A stretch of DNA of 64,000 bases from Hetaerina americana (lineage: Eukaryota > Arthropoda > Insecta > Odonata > Calopterygidae). A program made the translations under genes and the position numbers. The notes under the pieces are model-generated. The model was not told the origin of the DNA. It did no database searches and saw only the letters and a list, made by a program, of their open reading frames with translations. Within the stretch, counting starts at the first letter, position 1, and the number at the start of each line of letters is the position of its first letter. Below, in pieces: positions 54,557 through 64,000 of the stretch. The stretch spans positions 36,365,351-36,429,350 of the forward strand of contig JAKTNV010000001.1 of the NCBI GenBank assembly GCA_022747635.1, read 5' to 3'.

Positions 54557-55691
54557 ACTATCTCCTTAACCCCCCGAACAATTGGATAGTGACAGCTGCA
54601 GATATTTCACTTGCACGGTTAGGTAACAGAAAATGATTATACGCTTCTGTTTGAACAATTTTAAAGAAGCTAATATCGTTAAACTTCTAATTACTGCGAA
54701 AACGCTGCAGCAGTTACTTTTGCGTAGTCATCCGCTTATTGTGGAGCAAAATTCGAGAATTCCACCGGGTGTATACCATTCGTCTTGATCAGCATTCTAA
54801 TTCGAATCCATAGAAGTTCAGTCGAATGCACTAGCCAAATTAGCTCCGGAGGCGTCGTGTAACATTTTGAATTTCTAAGGGCGTCGAAATCCGGTCAAAG
54901 TAAATGATTTTGACATTTTGACTCCTAACTACTCATTTAATTGAATGTACATTCAACTTATACGCACACTTCTGCAGTCAGTTTTTCTTTTCAGCGATGA
55001 TAATATCATTGTGATTGCATAAGCAGTTAACAGTTCAGCCACTCACAATCGATTGCCTCTTCGCTACAATCCAACATGGCCATGACCTCGGGGGAAGGCC
55101 ATTGCGTTTAAGTTTTCTGATGAGTACATTTACCGGGCATAGTTGGAGAATATATAGAGGGTTAACGCGTTCAAATTCTGCGTAAACATGTTTAAGGCTA
55201 AAAAAATAGGTAAAACTGCGAGTGAAAAAACTCAGCGTCGGTGTACACGCACTGTTCATTAATTGTTTTAAGTCAGGAGTACCGCTAATGTCAACGAAAA
55301 TGCACGGGATATGCCAATAGGTAGATGTGTATGAATGCAATTTTAAAAATCAGTTATGCAAAGTATGTGCATAAATAGTCAAGTAGGGATTCGACATAAT
55401 ACGGCTACTCTAACCATGACGCAATAACGTTAAGAGCAAACTTCGAGGAAGATGAGCTGAATCAATGTTATACCACTTGAATGGAAACATATCATTGCGA
55501 CGAAAGGCTTTAATTCATTTTAATAGCCTTCTCTTCCTCTAGGGAAACGTTGACAAACTTCCACGCCGGCCATAAAAATTTCACTCCAACGCTCTCATTA
55601 CTTTGTGCTGAGGAAGTTTTATAGCAAGTGCAATACGCCCACAAAATGCTGTCACTGCTGAAATTTCTCGTGAATGCTGCTCGGATACCTT
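54557..55691. other. Non-coding stretch
   Basis: A 101-codon minus-strand frame (55035-55340) has no domain I recognise. Otherwise AT-rich sequence without features. Confidence 0.5.
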
Positions 55692-55706
55692 ACAATAAAT
55701 AAATAA

Positions 55707-55778
<72 letters not shown>
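55692..55778. repeat. Compound microsatellite (AAAT)n-(AT)n-(GT)n
   Basis: About four aaat units, then about 25 at units (55710-55760), then about nine gt units ending at 55778. The three motifs pass directly into each other. Confidence 0.97.
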
Positions 55779-56819
55779 ACACACGAGTGTAACATGGAAT
55801 TCATGCATAAAGTATGAGATTCAAGGGTACACTCCTAAATGTTTTCTTAAGAAATGGCAAACGATAATATTTGTAAAGTAAACACGTAGGATATTAATCT
55901 GTTCTACACTACCTAAAACGAATTATATCCACATGAAAGATGAAATAATTTAATTTCACAACAATGATTTGCGTTTTCTAATCTCATTACCAAAATTGGC
56001 CAACTGCAAGTGACAATTTACAGAGTTTAATTTTTCACCTCATTGATTTGTTTCGATAAATACTTCAAAATTCGCAATGAGTACTTTTTTTATAATTAGT
56101 GAATTTCAAGACTGATTTCTCGGCATAGCAGTGCGTTTAACTTTCCATTCTAGGAAGTTACACCGGTGTGTCTGCAGAGGCTCGTGGTAGATGGATTCCC
56201 TTTCATTCTAGGACTCAATTGCTTCACCTTTAAGCGGTAAGTGGATTCTCTCACCCGAGACTCTTTGAGTCCTTTTAAATCCGTCCGTTGACATCTGCTC
56301 TGACATTAATACGCTTTGCAATATGTTTATAGAAATAAAGACATGCACACGCTAGCGTCAACCTGTAGAATTTCCCGTCCCTAACTGGCACCGGTGAATT
56401 TCATTTTGTAACTGTGGCCTGTGCACTCAGGAACTCGAACCGAGGAAATGCTAAGATTACATTTCCAGTTCTCGACTTCAGCATTCATATTTCTCGGATA
56501 AACTTTAAAATTAGAAGACAATCAGATATTTTCGATAAATTATCATTACGATGAATTATCTCGTATATTGTTCTTCATAGAATCGAGCGCATTTTGTTCC
56601 ATACAGTTTTGTAATAAAATAAAATTTTCTACGACTTTTGATCCTGTCAATTTTTTTTATACCTATACATACTTTATAATTTCAGATTTCACTTCGTGGG
56701 ATTGTTTGATGTCAATATGAAATTAAAATATTTTTTTGTGATACCTGCTCATTGAACTGTGCATCCTTTTGAAAGTATAGCATCCAAGGTTGACGGTCTA
56801 ACAACTGTAATGAGACTTA
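55779..56819. other. AT-rich non-coding stretch
   Basis: No gene, RNA or repeat recognised. Confidence 0.6.
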
Positions 56820-56960
56820 ACCTTCATTTGATAGCCAAGACTCAGCTCGTTCTAATCCCTAAGTTAGAGTAAAGTTCAAACATCTAAGGGTCACGGGTTA
56901 GTTTCTTCCCTTGTAGTGACTGCGATTTTCCAGAAACATCTGGTGTCGAACCCGACCTTT
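56820..56960 (-). mobile_element. Possible partial SINE family 1 copy
   Basis: Blocks resembling the family-1 body occur in order on the plus strand: a gatagccaagactcagctcgttctaa segment, then ttcaaacatctaaggg, gggttag, ttcttccctt, then ttttccagaaacatctggtgtcga, which matches ttcccaggaagacctggtacccga in the best copy. The tRNA-like head (expected at the right) is not recognisable. It is partial and heavily diverged, so it could be coincidence. Confidence 0.4.
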
Positions 56961-57598
56961 CTGGTCGATATAAGATTAATCGATAAAATACAATCTAAAA
57001 AATACTCAAAATTATGAAAACTACACTGTTCCGCGAACACACGATTTATTTGTTTCCACTTCACCATTTAATGCGTAGGTGCTTACAAACTGATCGATGA
57101 ATTAAACAAGCGGGAGGAGATCCACCAAGGCTGCCTGTTCAATAAAATATTCCATTGTTTTCTGAGAAAACAAAAACTGCAGCACATACCCAATAGTACT
57201 TTGAGAAGAGAATTTCGAAGAAAATCAACAAATGGATCATTTTTCTTCTCGGCAAAAATGCTACGAGCGGAGCATTTGGGAAACAGCTTCATCAATTCAG
57301 AAAAACGGTCTTCATTCATGTGTTCACATCAATAGGAAATATAGAATTTATTATCACTTCATGCCTTTTAAAAAATCGAGTTAGCGAAAGCTTGGAGTAA
57401 GCAATGCAATGGCGACGTTCGATTTTTTCATTTACTTCAAGGTTTTCTCCAGCTCGTGAAAATAAATCTCATTTGAATTTTGTTATGAGCCTAATACACC
57501 CATTCCTTCACAAAAAACAAACCCTGGTGCGCCGCTGTTTTTTCACGAGACCGGTCAGGGATTTGCAGGAATGCAAATTAATGATCGCATCTAATCTA
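56961..57598. other. Non-coding stretch
   Basis: A 78-codon minus-strand frame (57083-57319) and a 99-codon plus-strand frame (57404-57703, running into the mariner end) are unrecognised. The rest is featureless. Confidence 0.5.
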
Positions 57599-57601
57599 CA
57601 T

Positions 57602-57632
57602 GGTCCGTACAATAAGTATCGTGACTGGTTCC
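57602..57632 (+). repeat. Mariner left terminal inverted repeat
   Basis: 31 bases; the first 20 are identical to the reverse complement of the right repeat, and the only mismatches are at 57622 and 57626. This is the expected transposase binding site. Confidence 0.93.
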
Positions 57633-57795
57633 CTGTAGCCTCAACGGAGTCTTGGATGGGGGTCCGATCGGTCGGCTCGGTTGAGGGATCCCCCACCACT
57701 TAGGCGCACTTAAGTTCAGTCACCATGCGGGCATGCGTTGAGATAGGAGCTGGATTTTTGTAACGTGTGATTGTTTGTGATGTCGTCGTGCCAGC

Positions 57796-58443
57796 ATGGA
57801 CCGCGTCGTCCAACAACGCTGCGCTGTGAATTTTTGCGTTAAACTAGAGAAATCCGCGTCGGAGACACTTGAACTCATTAAACAGGCTTATTGGGATGAT
57901 GCCTTAAGACGCACAAGAGCGCGCAAAATGATTGAGTTGCGCAAAATGTTTAAGGAAGGCCGGAAGCTCGGACCGCGTCGGACGCCCGACGACCGCTTGA
58001 ACCGATACTCAGGTGGCCAAAGTGAACAAAGTTTTTGACTCTGACAGGCGTTTAACCATCGCCCTTATCAGTTAGGAGGCCGGCCTTTCAGTCGGAACCG
58101 TCCACACTATTGTCACAGAGGATCTTGCGATGAGGAAAGGGTGCGCTAAGCTGGTGCCGAAAATCTTGATCGAGGTACAAAAACTGTCGCGGGTGGAAAT
58201 TTCGCAATTAAATTTGGACTGCGTCCAGGAAGATAAAGATTTCCTCGGCAACGTTATTACCTCAGAGGATAGCTCAAAAGGAGCTCAAAGGTTATCGGTT
58301 CGACCCCATCGAGGTGGTTCAAACGGCGACGACAAAGGCTCTCAACAGTATTCCAGGAACCGACTTCCAGCGGGCTTTTGACGAGTGGCAGACGCGCAGA
58401 AAGAAGTGTATCGATGCAGAACGAATGTACTTTGAAGAATATT
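57796..58443 (+). pseudogene. Mariner transposase pseudogene
   Basis: The ATG at 57796 opens the conserved N-terminal DNA-binding region: FCVKLEKSASETLELIKQAY (residues 14-33) is the first helix-turn-helix typical of mariner transposases, and MFKEGRKLG follows. A frame change occurs before about 58010. The second helix-turn-helix continues from there (VFDSDRRLTIALIS, then SVGTVHTIVTEDL) with an in-frame stop near 58074. The next block (AKLVPKILIEVQK, then VQEDKDFLGNVITSEDS, ending near 58273) reaches the first catalytic aspartate motif, where VITSED stands in place of the usual VIT-x-DE. The sequence then jumps, in another frame, to the C-terminal segment (KGYRFDPIEVVQTATTKALN) and ends EEY-stop at 58443. 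The second and third catalytic residues are gone. Known relatives are about 345 residues long. Confidence 0.88.
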
Positions 58444-58482
58444 AAGCGATTGAAATGATTACTGCAATAAATTTTGATTTTT

Positions 58483-58513
58483 GGAACCGGTCCCGATACT
58501 TATTGTACGGACC
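58483..58513 (-). repeat. Mariner right terminal inverted repeat
   Basis: Reverse complement of the left repeat at 29 of 31 positions. It is followed by cta and then the flanking TA. Confidence 0.93.
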
Positions 58514-58516
58514 CTA

Positions 58517-59469
58517 TAGCTCCCTTTCGCCCCCATCGTCCATCCTCAAAAACTGCAAATGCCCGGCGACTTCCACACTCCCCGACTAACAGGCACGAAA
58601 CTCACCCACCGCTTACGCCCGTTCGGGCGAGATGCAATAGAAAAAAAAGACGAAAATTAAGACAGTAAAAAACATCCGTCGCGTCCCTATCCTGCGCAGA
58701 ATTAACCTCGCCGCCGCGAGAAAATAAACCCTTTTCCGGAACACCCGAGTACACGCCCACGGAACGCAAGGGGCACGGCGAATATTTATTGGCGTTATGC
58801 GGCTTGGAGAGGGACACGCACAGCGTGGTGCATGAGGGCGAAACGTTTTCCTTACGGGTGTCTCTGCAATGTTTTCATCGGCCCAGAGACCGGGGGTTTT
58901 AACACCTCGAGCAGCCGTATAAATCTGTTCCCCTCTTTTGTTCGTGGGTCTCTTAATGTTATTGGAGGGGGTAGGTAGGAAAACAGGGCGTGGAAGGGAC
59001 CGGGCGGGTTTTTAGCGATTCACAACCATTCAATATCCGTTGTTGGCATTACATAAATCCTATTACATAAATCAGATCATCCTAGATCAGCCAAGCAAAA
59101 TGATTGAGAATCAACTTAGAAGAAAATACTAAATATTGATAGGGAATTGGAATGCGAAGGTAAGCGAAGGGGGAGACAGGAGTAGCGCAGGAGAGCGAAG
59201 TTAAGGAGAGAGGAATAATTATGGGGAAAACAATGAAAAAGTTTAATAATAACTAACACCTAGCAATAACTAAATACCTAAATAACTAAAGCAGACTTTG
59301 GTACCGGGAGATATTGGGAGAAATTAATTAGACTATGCTACAGTTCATTATAATCATTATCATTAGTATTTCAATCCTATGATAGGTTTACTTCAGGCCT
59401 TCATTCTTCCCTATTCAGTGTTAGTTCCCTAACTCCCTGATAGCTATCCTGTTTTACATTATTTTTAAT
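58517..59469. other. Non-coding stretch
   Basis: Positions 58517-59020 are G+C-rich and non-repetitive (gccgccgcgagaaa near 58710), without a recognisable exon. A minus-strand frame of 71 codons there is unconvincing. Positions 59020-59469 are AT-rich. Confidence 0.5.
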
Positions 59470-61000
59470 TTTTCCCATAGATTTGCCCTTTAGTCTTCCT
59501 CGTGGGGTCTTCCCTTCAATTTTCCCTTTTTTATGTAGCTTACTTCTCTATTCTACAGTACGGTCCAATCTATGCTACATCAATATGTTCATTTTATATT
59601 TACGAAGTACTTGGTCTAAATCATTCAGAGTTGCTTCCAGGTCCTTTCGCGTTTCTGTCACGACTGCGTTATCATCTGCAAACTGGAGCATGTTAATTTC
59701 TTTGCCATTCATCTTGACTCCTCAAATACCCAATTCTTTTCTCAATTGAGCTTCTTTTATTGCCTTTACGTGAATGATCCTGGCGGGAAGTTTCATCCTT
59801 GTCTAACTACTTGTTTTATTTTGCTTTTTATATTCCTTCCGATTTCATTTTGGATGGTTGTTACCTGATTATAGTAAAGTTGAATGCTTATTCTTTTCAG
59901 ACTTCAAACGGTTCTACTATCTTGAACATTTTTTTTACTCGAGGTCACCGAAGGCCTTCTCCAAGTCCATGAATGTCATAGATAATGGCTTGTTTACTTG
60001 TGCCATTTTCTGGGCCGGTGCCCTCAATCCTTAATATTTCCTCTCATGCTCTTTGATTTAACCTGAATCCAAATTCGTCCTCCGTTATGCTTTCTTTCTC
60101 TCCTTATATTCTTCGACTAATAATTCGAGGAAGTTTTTTCAATGCCCGAGATACCATGCTTAATGTTCTTTTTTCTTGGTTTCTTCAGTATTGAAATCTC
60201 TCCCCAATGTCGTCTTGTAGTTATTCTCAGTCGTAGCTACTACCTTTGACTATTCGAAAGAGGGTGTCATTATTTTTGACCCGGATTGTCTTGATCGCTT
60301 CTCCTATTATTTTGTCAACTCCTGGTGTCTTGTTTTTCCTCTGGCCTTCCACGGCTCCGTCCGATACATTTTTCAGCATTTTCGAGCCACGTCGTCTTCG
60401 AGGGGTTTGGATGCTTGATAGAGTCAGTCCTTCATTGTATTCTTTCCATCTCTTCCCAATGACTTTCTCTTCTTTCAGTACCTTTCCATTATTATCTTGG
60501 GTCTTGTGGGATTTTGTTTTTCTTTCTCCGAATATCTCTTCACCAACTCATCGCCCGTTTCGCTGTTTCACTTATTTGTGTTGTCATTGATTTCCTCGCA
60601 GCAGCTTTCTATCCACTCTTCCTCGGCCTTCTTACACTCTCGTATGAATTGGTCCACAACTTCTCGTAATGAGTTTCTTGAGTTTCATTTTCTGGATTCT
60701 TGCGTTTACTTCTTGCTTCTATGGGCTCTCCCATTTGAGCCGTTATCCACGCTCGCTTCGATTTCGACACCTTACTCACATGCTTATGGTCCATTTGGGT
60801 TCCCGTGCCACCTTCTTCATCTTCTTGTATCGCAGTTGATTGCCCATGACCACTAGGTTGTGATCGCTATTATTATCGGTGCTATAATTAGGAACACATT
60901 TAGGAATATCGTGATCGACCGACCCACTTTCACCAAGATCAATCCTGTTCAGTTGACCCTTTGCTGGCCTTTGGGTGCAATTTTTATGATTCATTTTGCA
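59470..61000 (-). mobile_element. Decayed LINE, copy 3 (endonuclease end plus RT)
   Basis: Read from right to left on the minus strand. The end of an APE-type endonuclease domain with its SDHNLV motif (60868-60851) is followed by a K/R/E-rich linker (ENETQETHYEKLWTNSYES, then ECKKAEEEWIESCCEEIND near 60660-60580). RT landmarks follow in order: KNKTPGVDKI near 60338-60306, the motif-A region DLEKAF near 59975-59950, VRQG with an adjacent stop near 59805, and an intact catalytic block MLQFADDNAVVTETRKDL with FADD at 59682-59671. It stops making sense below about 59580. Stops and frameshifts separate the blocks. It differs in detail from the copies at 22180 and 28085 and may be another family. 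The plus-strand frames over this interval are its shadows. Clade is not determined. Confidence 0.87.
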
Positions 61001-64000
61001 AATTTTGGTGGGGCCAACCTTGAAACTTCCTATTTTAAAATTGGAAAATTTACTATTTAATAAACCTGATATTTTCCAAAAATAATTTTTTTGCCCACGA
61101 CCAGGGACTTTAATTATCCTTTATAGCTAAAATATATATTTAATAATTCCCTAAACCTGTTTAAATAGCTCACCTAAGTATGTCACCCGCAAGAACTTTA
61201 TTTGCTAGGTTATTACGAAGAGTTTAGGTAATTGAAGTGGTGACATGAACTATAAAATATCATGGAAGCTTTGCAGAACTCTATCGCTTTCCTTCTTTAG
61301 GCCCACAATTTGTGAGTGCGGCAATTCGTTTTCTCGAAACTCGCTCGTAACTACTGCGTCAAAACCAGAGATAAATCCATTTACTATATTTATACTTGCC
61401 CAAAGATTTTCTTGAGGTTTGAATAAAAAAACGTTAAAATTAACCTCCAAGGATAATAATGTAAAGCTATTTCATGAAATAACCTAGGCTCGCCTAAAAG
61501 TAAATTTAAGTTAATTTTAAATTAAGATAAAACAACGATCCTTCAGAAAAATGCTATCAAATTGCTGCAGCCCATTTTCTAGGGAAAATAACAGAATTAA
61601 TTAAGTATGGGCAATTTCCTTCCGATTTCATAAAATTTTGTGCATTATTCCCTTTAGCGCCAACGCCCTTAAGCCGTCAACGCTGCTTTGATAGGGCGCA
61701 CTTAAGTATCAAAAATAGCCATGATATGAACAATGCATCAATATAAGCATACTATTTTATCCACTCTTTTAAAATATAACCTCTGCTAAAACATTTCGTG
61801 CATTCAGAAAACATTTAGATACGGTAAATATTATACCATACTAAAATATCTTCTTCCAAAAAATATTATATTTTAATTAAATTGTTTATCGAGTTTTTTC
61901 CCAAGCAATTATGTACTGTACGCGATAAACTTACCACACTTTGAGGAGCTTATCTACTGATTTTGAAGAAGAAAAAGTACAAAATTCAAGTGAAAACCAA
62001 GGACAACTTAGTCTTTCCCAAGGTACTTATTGAAACAAAAGTATATCTTTTCTTGCCGAATATATGGAATAAAACAATAATTAATTGAAGCGTCAAGTCA
62101 TTATTTTGGCCATAATTCCTGATATTATTATCAAAATATTCAAAGAATCGCATTAATTTTGCGGAAAAGTTAAACAAAATTTGTTTGAATAAAGTTCTTC
62201 TTCCGTTCAATCCCATTCAACTCGAACTAATAACAATGACTGTATACTTAAAATGGTAAACCAATATTCAACCGTTTCCATCGAAAGAGATTGTTGCATA
62301 ATCATTCAGCCGACAGTCTGTTATTATTATACATAAAACATGATATTCATAACTTTTCAAATACCTTCCTCTCGGGAGATGACTTTCCATGGACTTCACA
62401 CTTTTAAACCAAGAGCCTCAGCTCATCACTTCTCCGGGATGTGTTTGTCTTCCACCCTTTTGTTTTCCCTCGGAGGAAGCGGGAGGTGGATAAGTATGGT
62501 GTGGTTATGGGGAGAAAGAGGAGGTAGGGAAACCAAGTTAATACTAAATCTTTAAGACGGGAAGAATGGGGATATGAGGCACGTGGCGAGGTGCGAAAGA
62601 CAGAGCGGAAAGAAAAGGCGGTTGGTTGAATAATGCGCCAATTATGATGATGAAGGGGCTCCGATCACCATATGCCGGCTCTGAGATGATAACGTCTCTC
62701 TCTCACTCCTCCCATCTTTCCCTGTTCGTTAGGGGGCGATTTATTAGGCATGCGAAGGGACGCGAGGAAAAGAAAAAAAAACAAATCCTCTTGCTACAGT
62801 AAACACTTGGATTCCACATCTAAAACTGCGAAAAGTAGATTTGGGGCCCCACCCTCTTTCTGTTGGGGATCTTAGGCTACGATCTCGAGATGGAAATATT
62901 TCTTTCTAGCCGACTGCCATGGCTTTCTCCTACACCCAGTGGAGGACAAATGCCGACGACATGTTGCACAAACGAGATCGCTCTGATTTAATCCTATCGA
63001 TCAATAGGAGATGGATCAACGTTGAATTCCATCGTGTCCGAAAGTGAGGAAAATCATCACCTGCCAACTGCTAGAAAAGGAGATCGGCAATTCGGATATA
63101 GAAAGACGTTTGATAAATGATTCCCTAAAATATTTTAGGAATTCAACATCCATGTTTGTTTATGAAAGGAGACACTTAGCTTTTCCACGTAGAATTCTTT
63201 TATTACGACCTAGGTTTCGTTACAGCGTAACATCTTCAGCTAAAAAAATATTTTTACCTGTAGATTTAACGCTGAAACGAACCTATGCCGTAATAAAAAA
63301 TTCTGATTTCCCCCATGATACGTCTGAAACTGCGTCATCCATGTTTATTTGCCGAAAAAGACAAATTAGGTGACCGTCTCAACGCTGATTACTTCAAACA
63401 GAATGCCAAATTCAATTGGAATGCAATTTTCGAGCAGATATCTTTCGCCGGATGAAAACTAAAATGGACTAAGTTATTCACTTTCAAATGGATTATAATA
63501 CGTATTAACAAAAATATATTAATTTCCTCGTACCACGTTCATAGCCATGAGTTTTGACATAAGGTAGAATTATAGAATAGCCCATGATAAAAAATTTTGG
63601 AAGCTTCTCCACACAATATGTATGTAAACCCTTTCCATGACAAAAATGACCTCTCACGCTCTTCAAAACTTTAGTCTATGTTCTGCTTCCCTAAATGGCT
63701 GTACTTGTACTGTATTAATTCCCCATCGCATACCGTAACGTTTATTTTTTTAATATCAAAACCTTCTTTAATCCGTAAACTACGTGCGATAGATTATAAA
63801 TATGTATTTGGTTTCTAGCAACGCATGAACGACGAACGTCAACTTGAAATTCTTTAACATTTTGTTAGATTTCAAATTACATGCAAGCATCTTAATTACC
63901 TCAGATTTTGCTTAATAATTTTAAAACTTTTACAAAAATATTTTCAAATGCAATTCAGTTCAATTTTCTTTAACTCGAAATAGACACATGAACCCTCTAA
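61001..64000. other. AT-rich non-coding stretch
   Basis: Positions 62380-63050 are somewhat richer in G+C, with a purine-rich part (62500-62630). Frames of 71-109 codons (62340-62555 and 63044-63373, plus strand) have no recognisable domain. The remainder is AT-rich and featureless. Confidence 0.5.

Larger units (their letters stand above)
57599..58516 (+). mobile_element. Internally deleted Tc1/mariner transposon
   Basis: Terminal inverted repeats at 57602-57632 and 58483-58513 match at 29 of 31 positions (outer part ggtccgtacaataagtatcg on both sides). TA dinucleotides lie three bases outside each repeat (57597-57598 and 58517-58518), consistent with the TA target duplication of the superfamily. 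Inside is one broken transposase gene on the plus strand. The element is 918 bp, against about 1.3 kb for a full-length mariner, and the missing length is accounted for by loss of the catalytic core. It is therefore non-autonomous and could only have moved with enzyme supplied by a relative. The close similarity of the two repeats suggests that it is not extremely old. Confidence 0.92.

Noticed and set aside
59483..60856. Plus-strand frames of 60-119 codons with many F, S and L residues
   Set aside because: These are antisense shadows of the minus-strand LINE.

Overview
This window looks like nuclear DNA from an animal, most likely an arthropod and probably an insect. It is A+T-rich overall, with long (AT)n and compound microsatellites, purine- or pyrimidine-rich tracts, islands of G+C- and CpG-rich sequence, no packed open frames, and several decayed transposable elements. 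No operon, plasmid, phage or CRISPR structure is present. The insect assignment is an inference from genome style and transposon types. I found no diagnostic host gene.

I can defend no complete host gene. The best host-gene candidate is one small minus-strand first coding exon at 8954-9007. It encodes an 18-residue signal-peptide-like start, ends in a strong GTGAGT donor, and lies beside a 1.7-kb CpG/CT-rich block (9008-10700) that could hold its promoter and 5' leader. Any downstream exons would lie to the left, but I could not recognise them. A minus-strand open frame at 54215-54556 is either a decayed Ty1/copia-type gag piece or an exon with a perfect CAG|GTAAGT donor.

The rest of the recognisable content is mobile. 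(1) Three broken non-LTR retrotransposon (LINE) copies lie at 22180-24260 (+), 28085-28985 (+) and 59470-61000 (-). Each keeps reverse-transcriptase landmarks but is full of stops and frameshifts. (2) An internally deleted Tc1/mariner element of 918 bp lies at 57599-58516, with 31-bp terminal inverted repeats (29/31 matching) and flanking TA dinucleotides. (3) One tRNA-headed SINE family has four clear copies (4480-4724 -, 36258-36500 +, 49431-49676 -, 51335-51597 -) and two possible older ones (6980-7190, 56820-56960). (4) A second, unrelated tRNA-headed SINE with a TTTA-type tail lies at 6205-6402 (-).

Between these are simple-sequence arrays. The most structured is at 51598-51901, where a SINE, a 24-bp tandem repeat and a near-perfect inverted repeat flanking a 123-bp (AT)n core sit side by side. 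The remaining long stretches are AT-rich sequence with nothing I can name, broken by moderately G+C-rich patches that may be regulatory or unrecognised exons. I found no clear novel biological system. The strongest leads are the SINE family, the signal exon with its CpG island, the deleted mariner and the AT-core palindrome.
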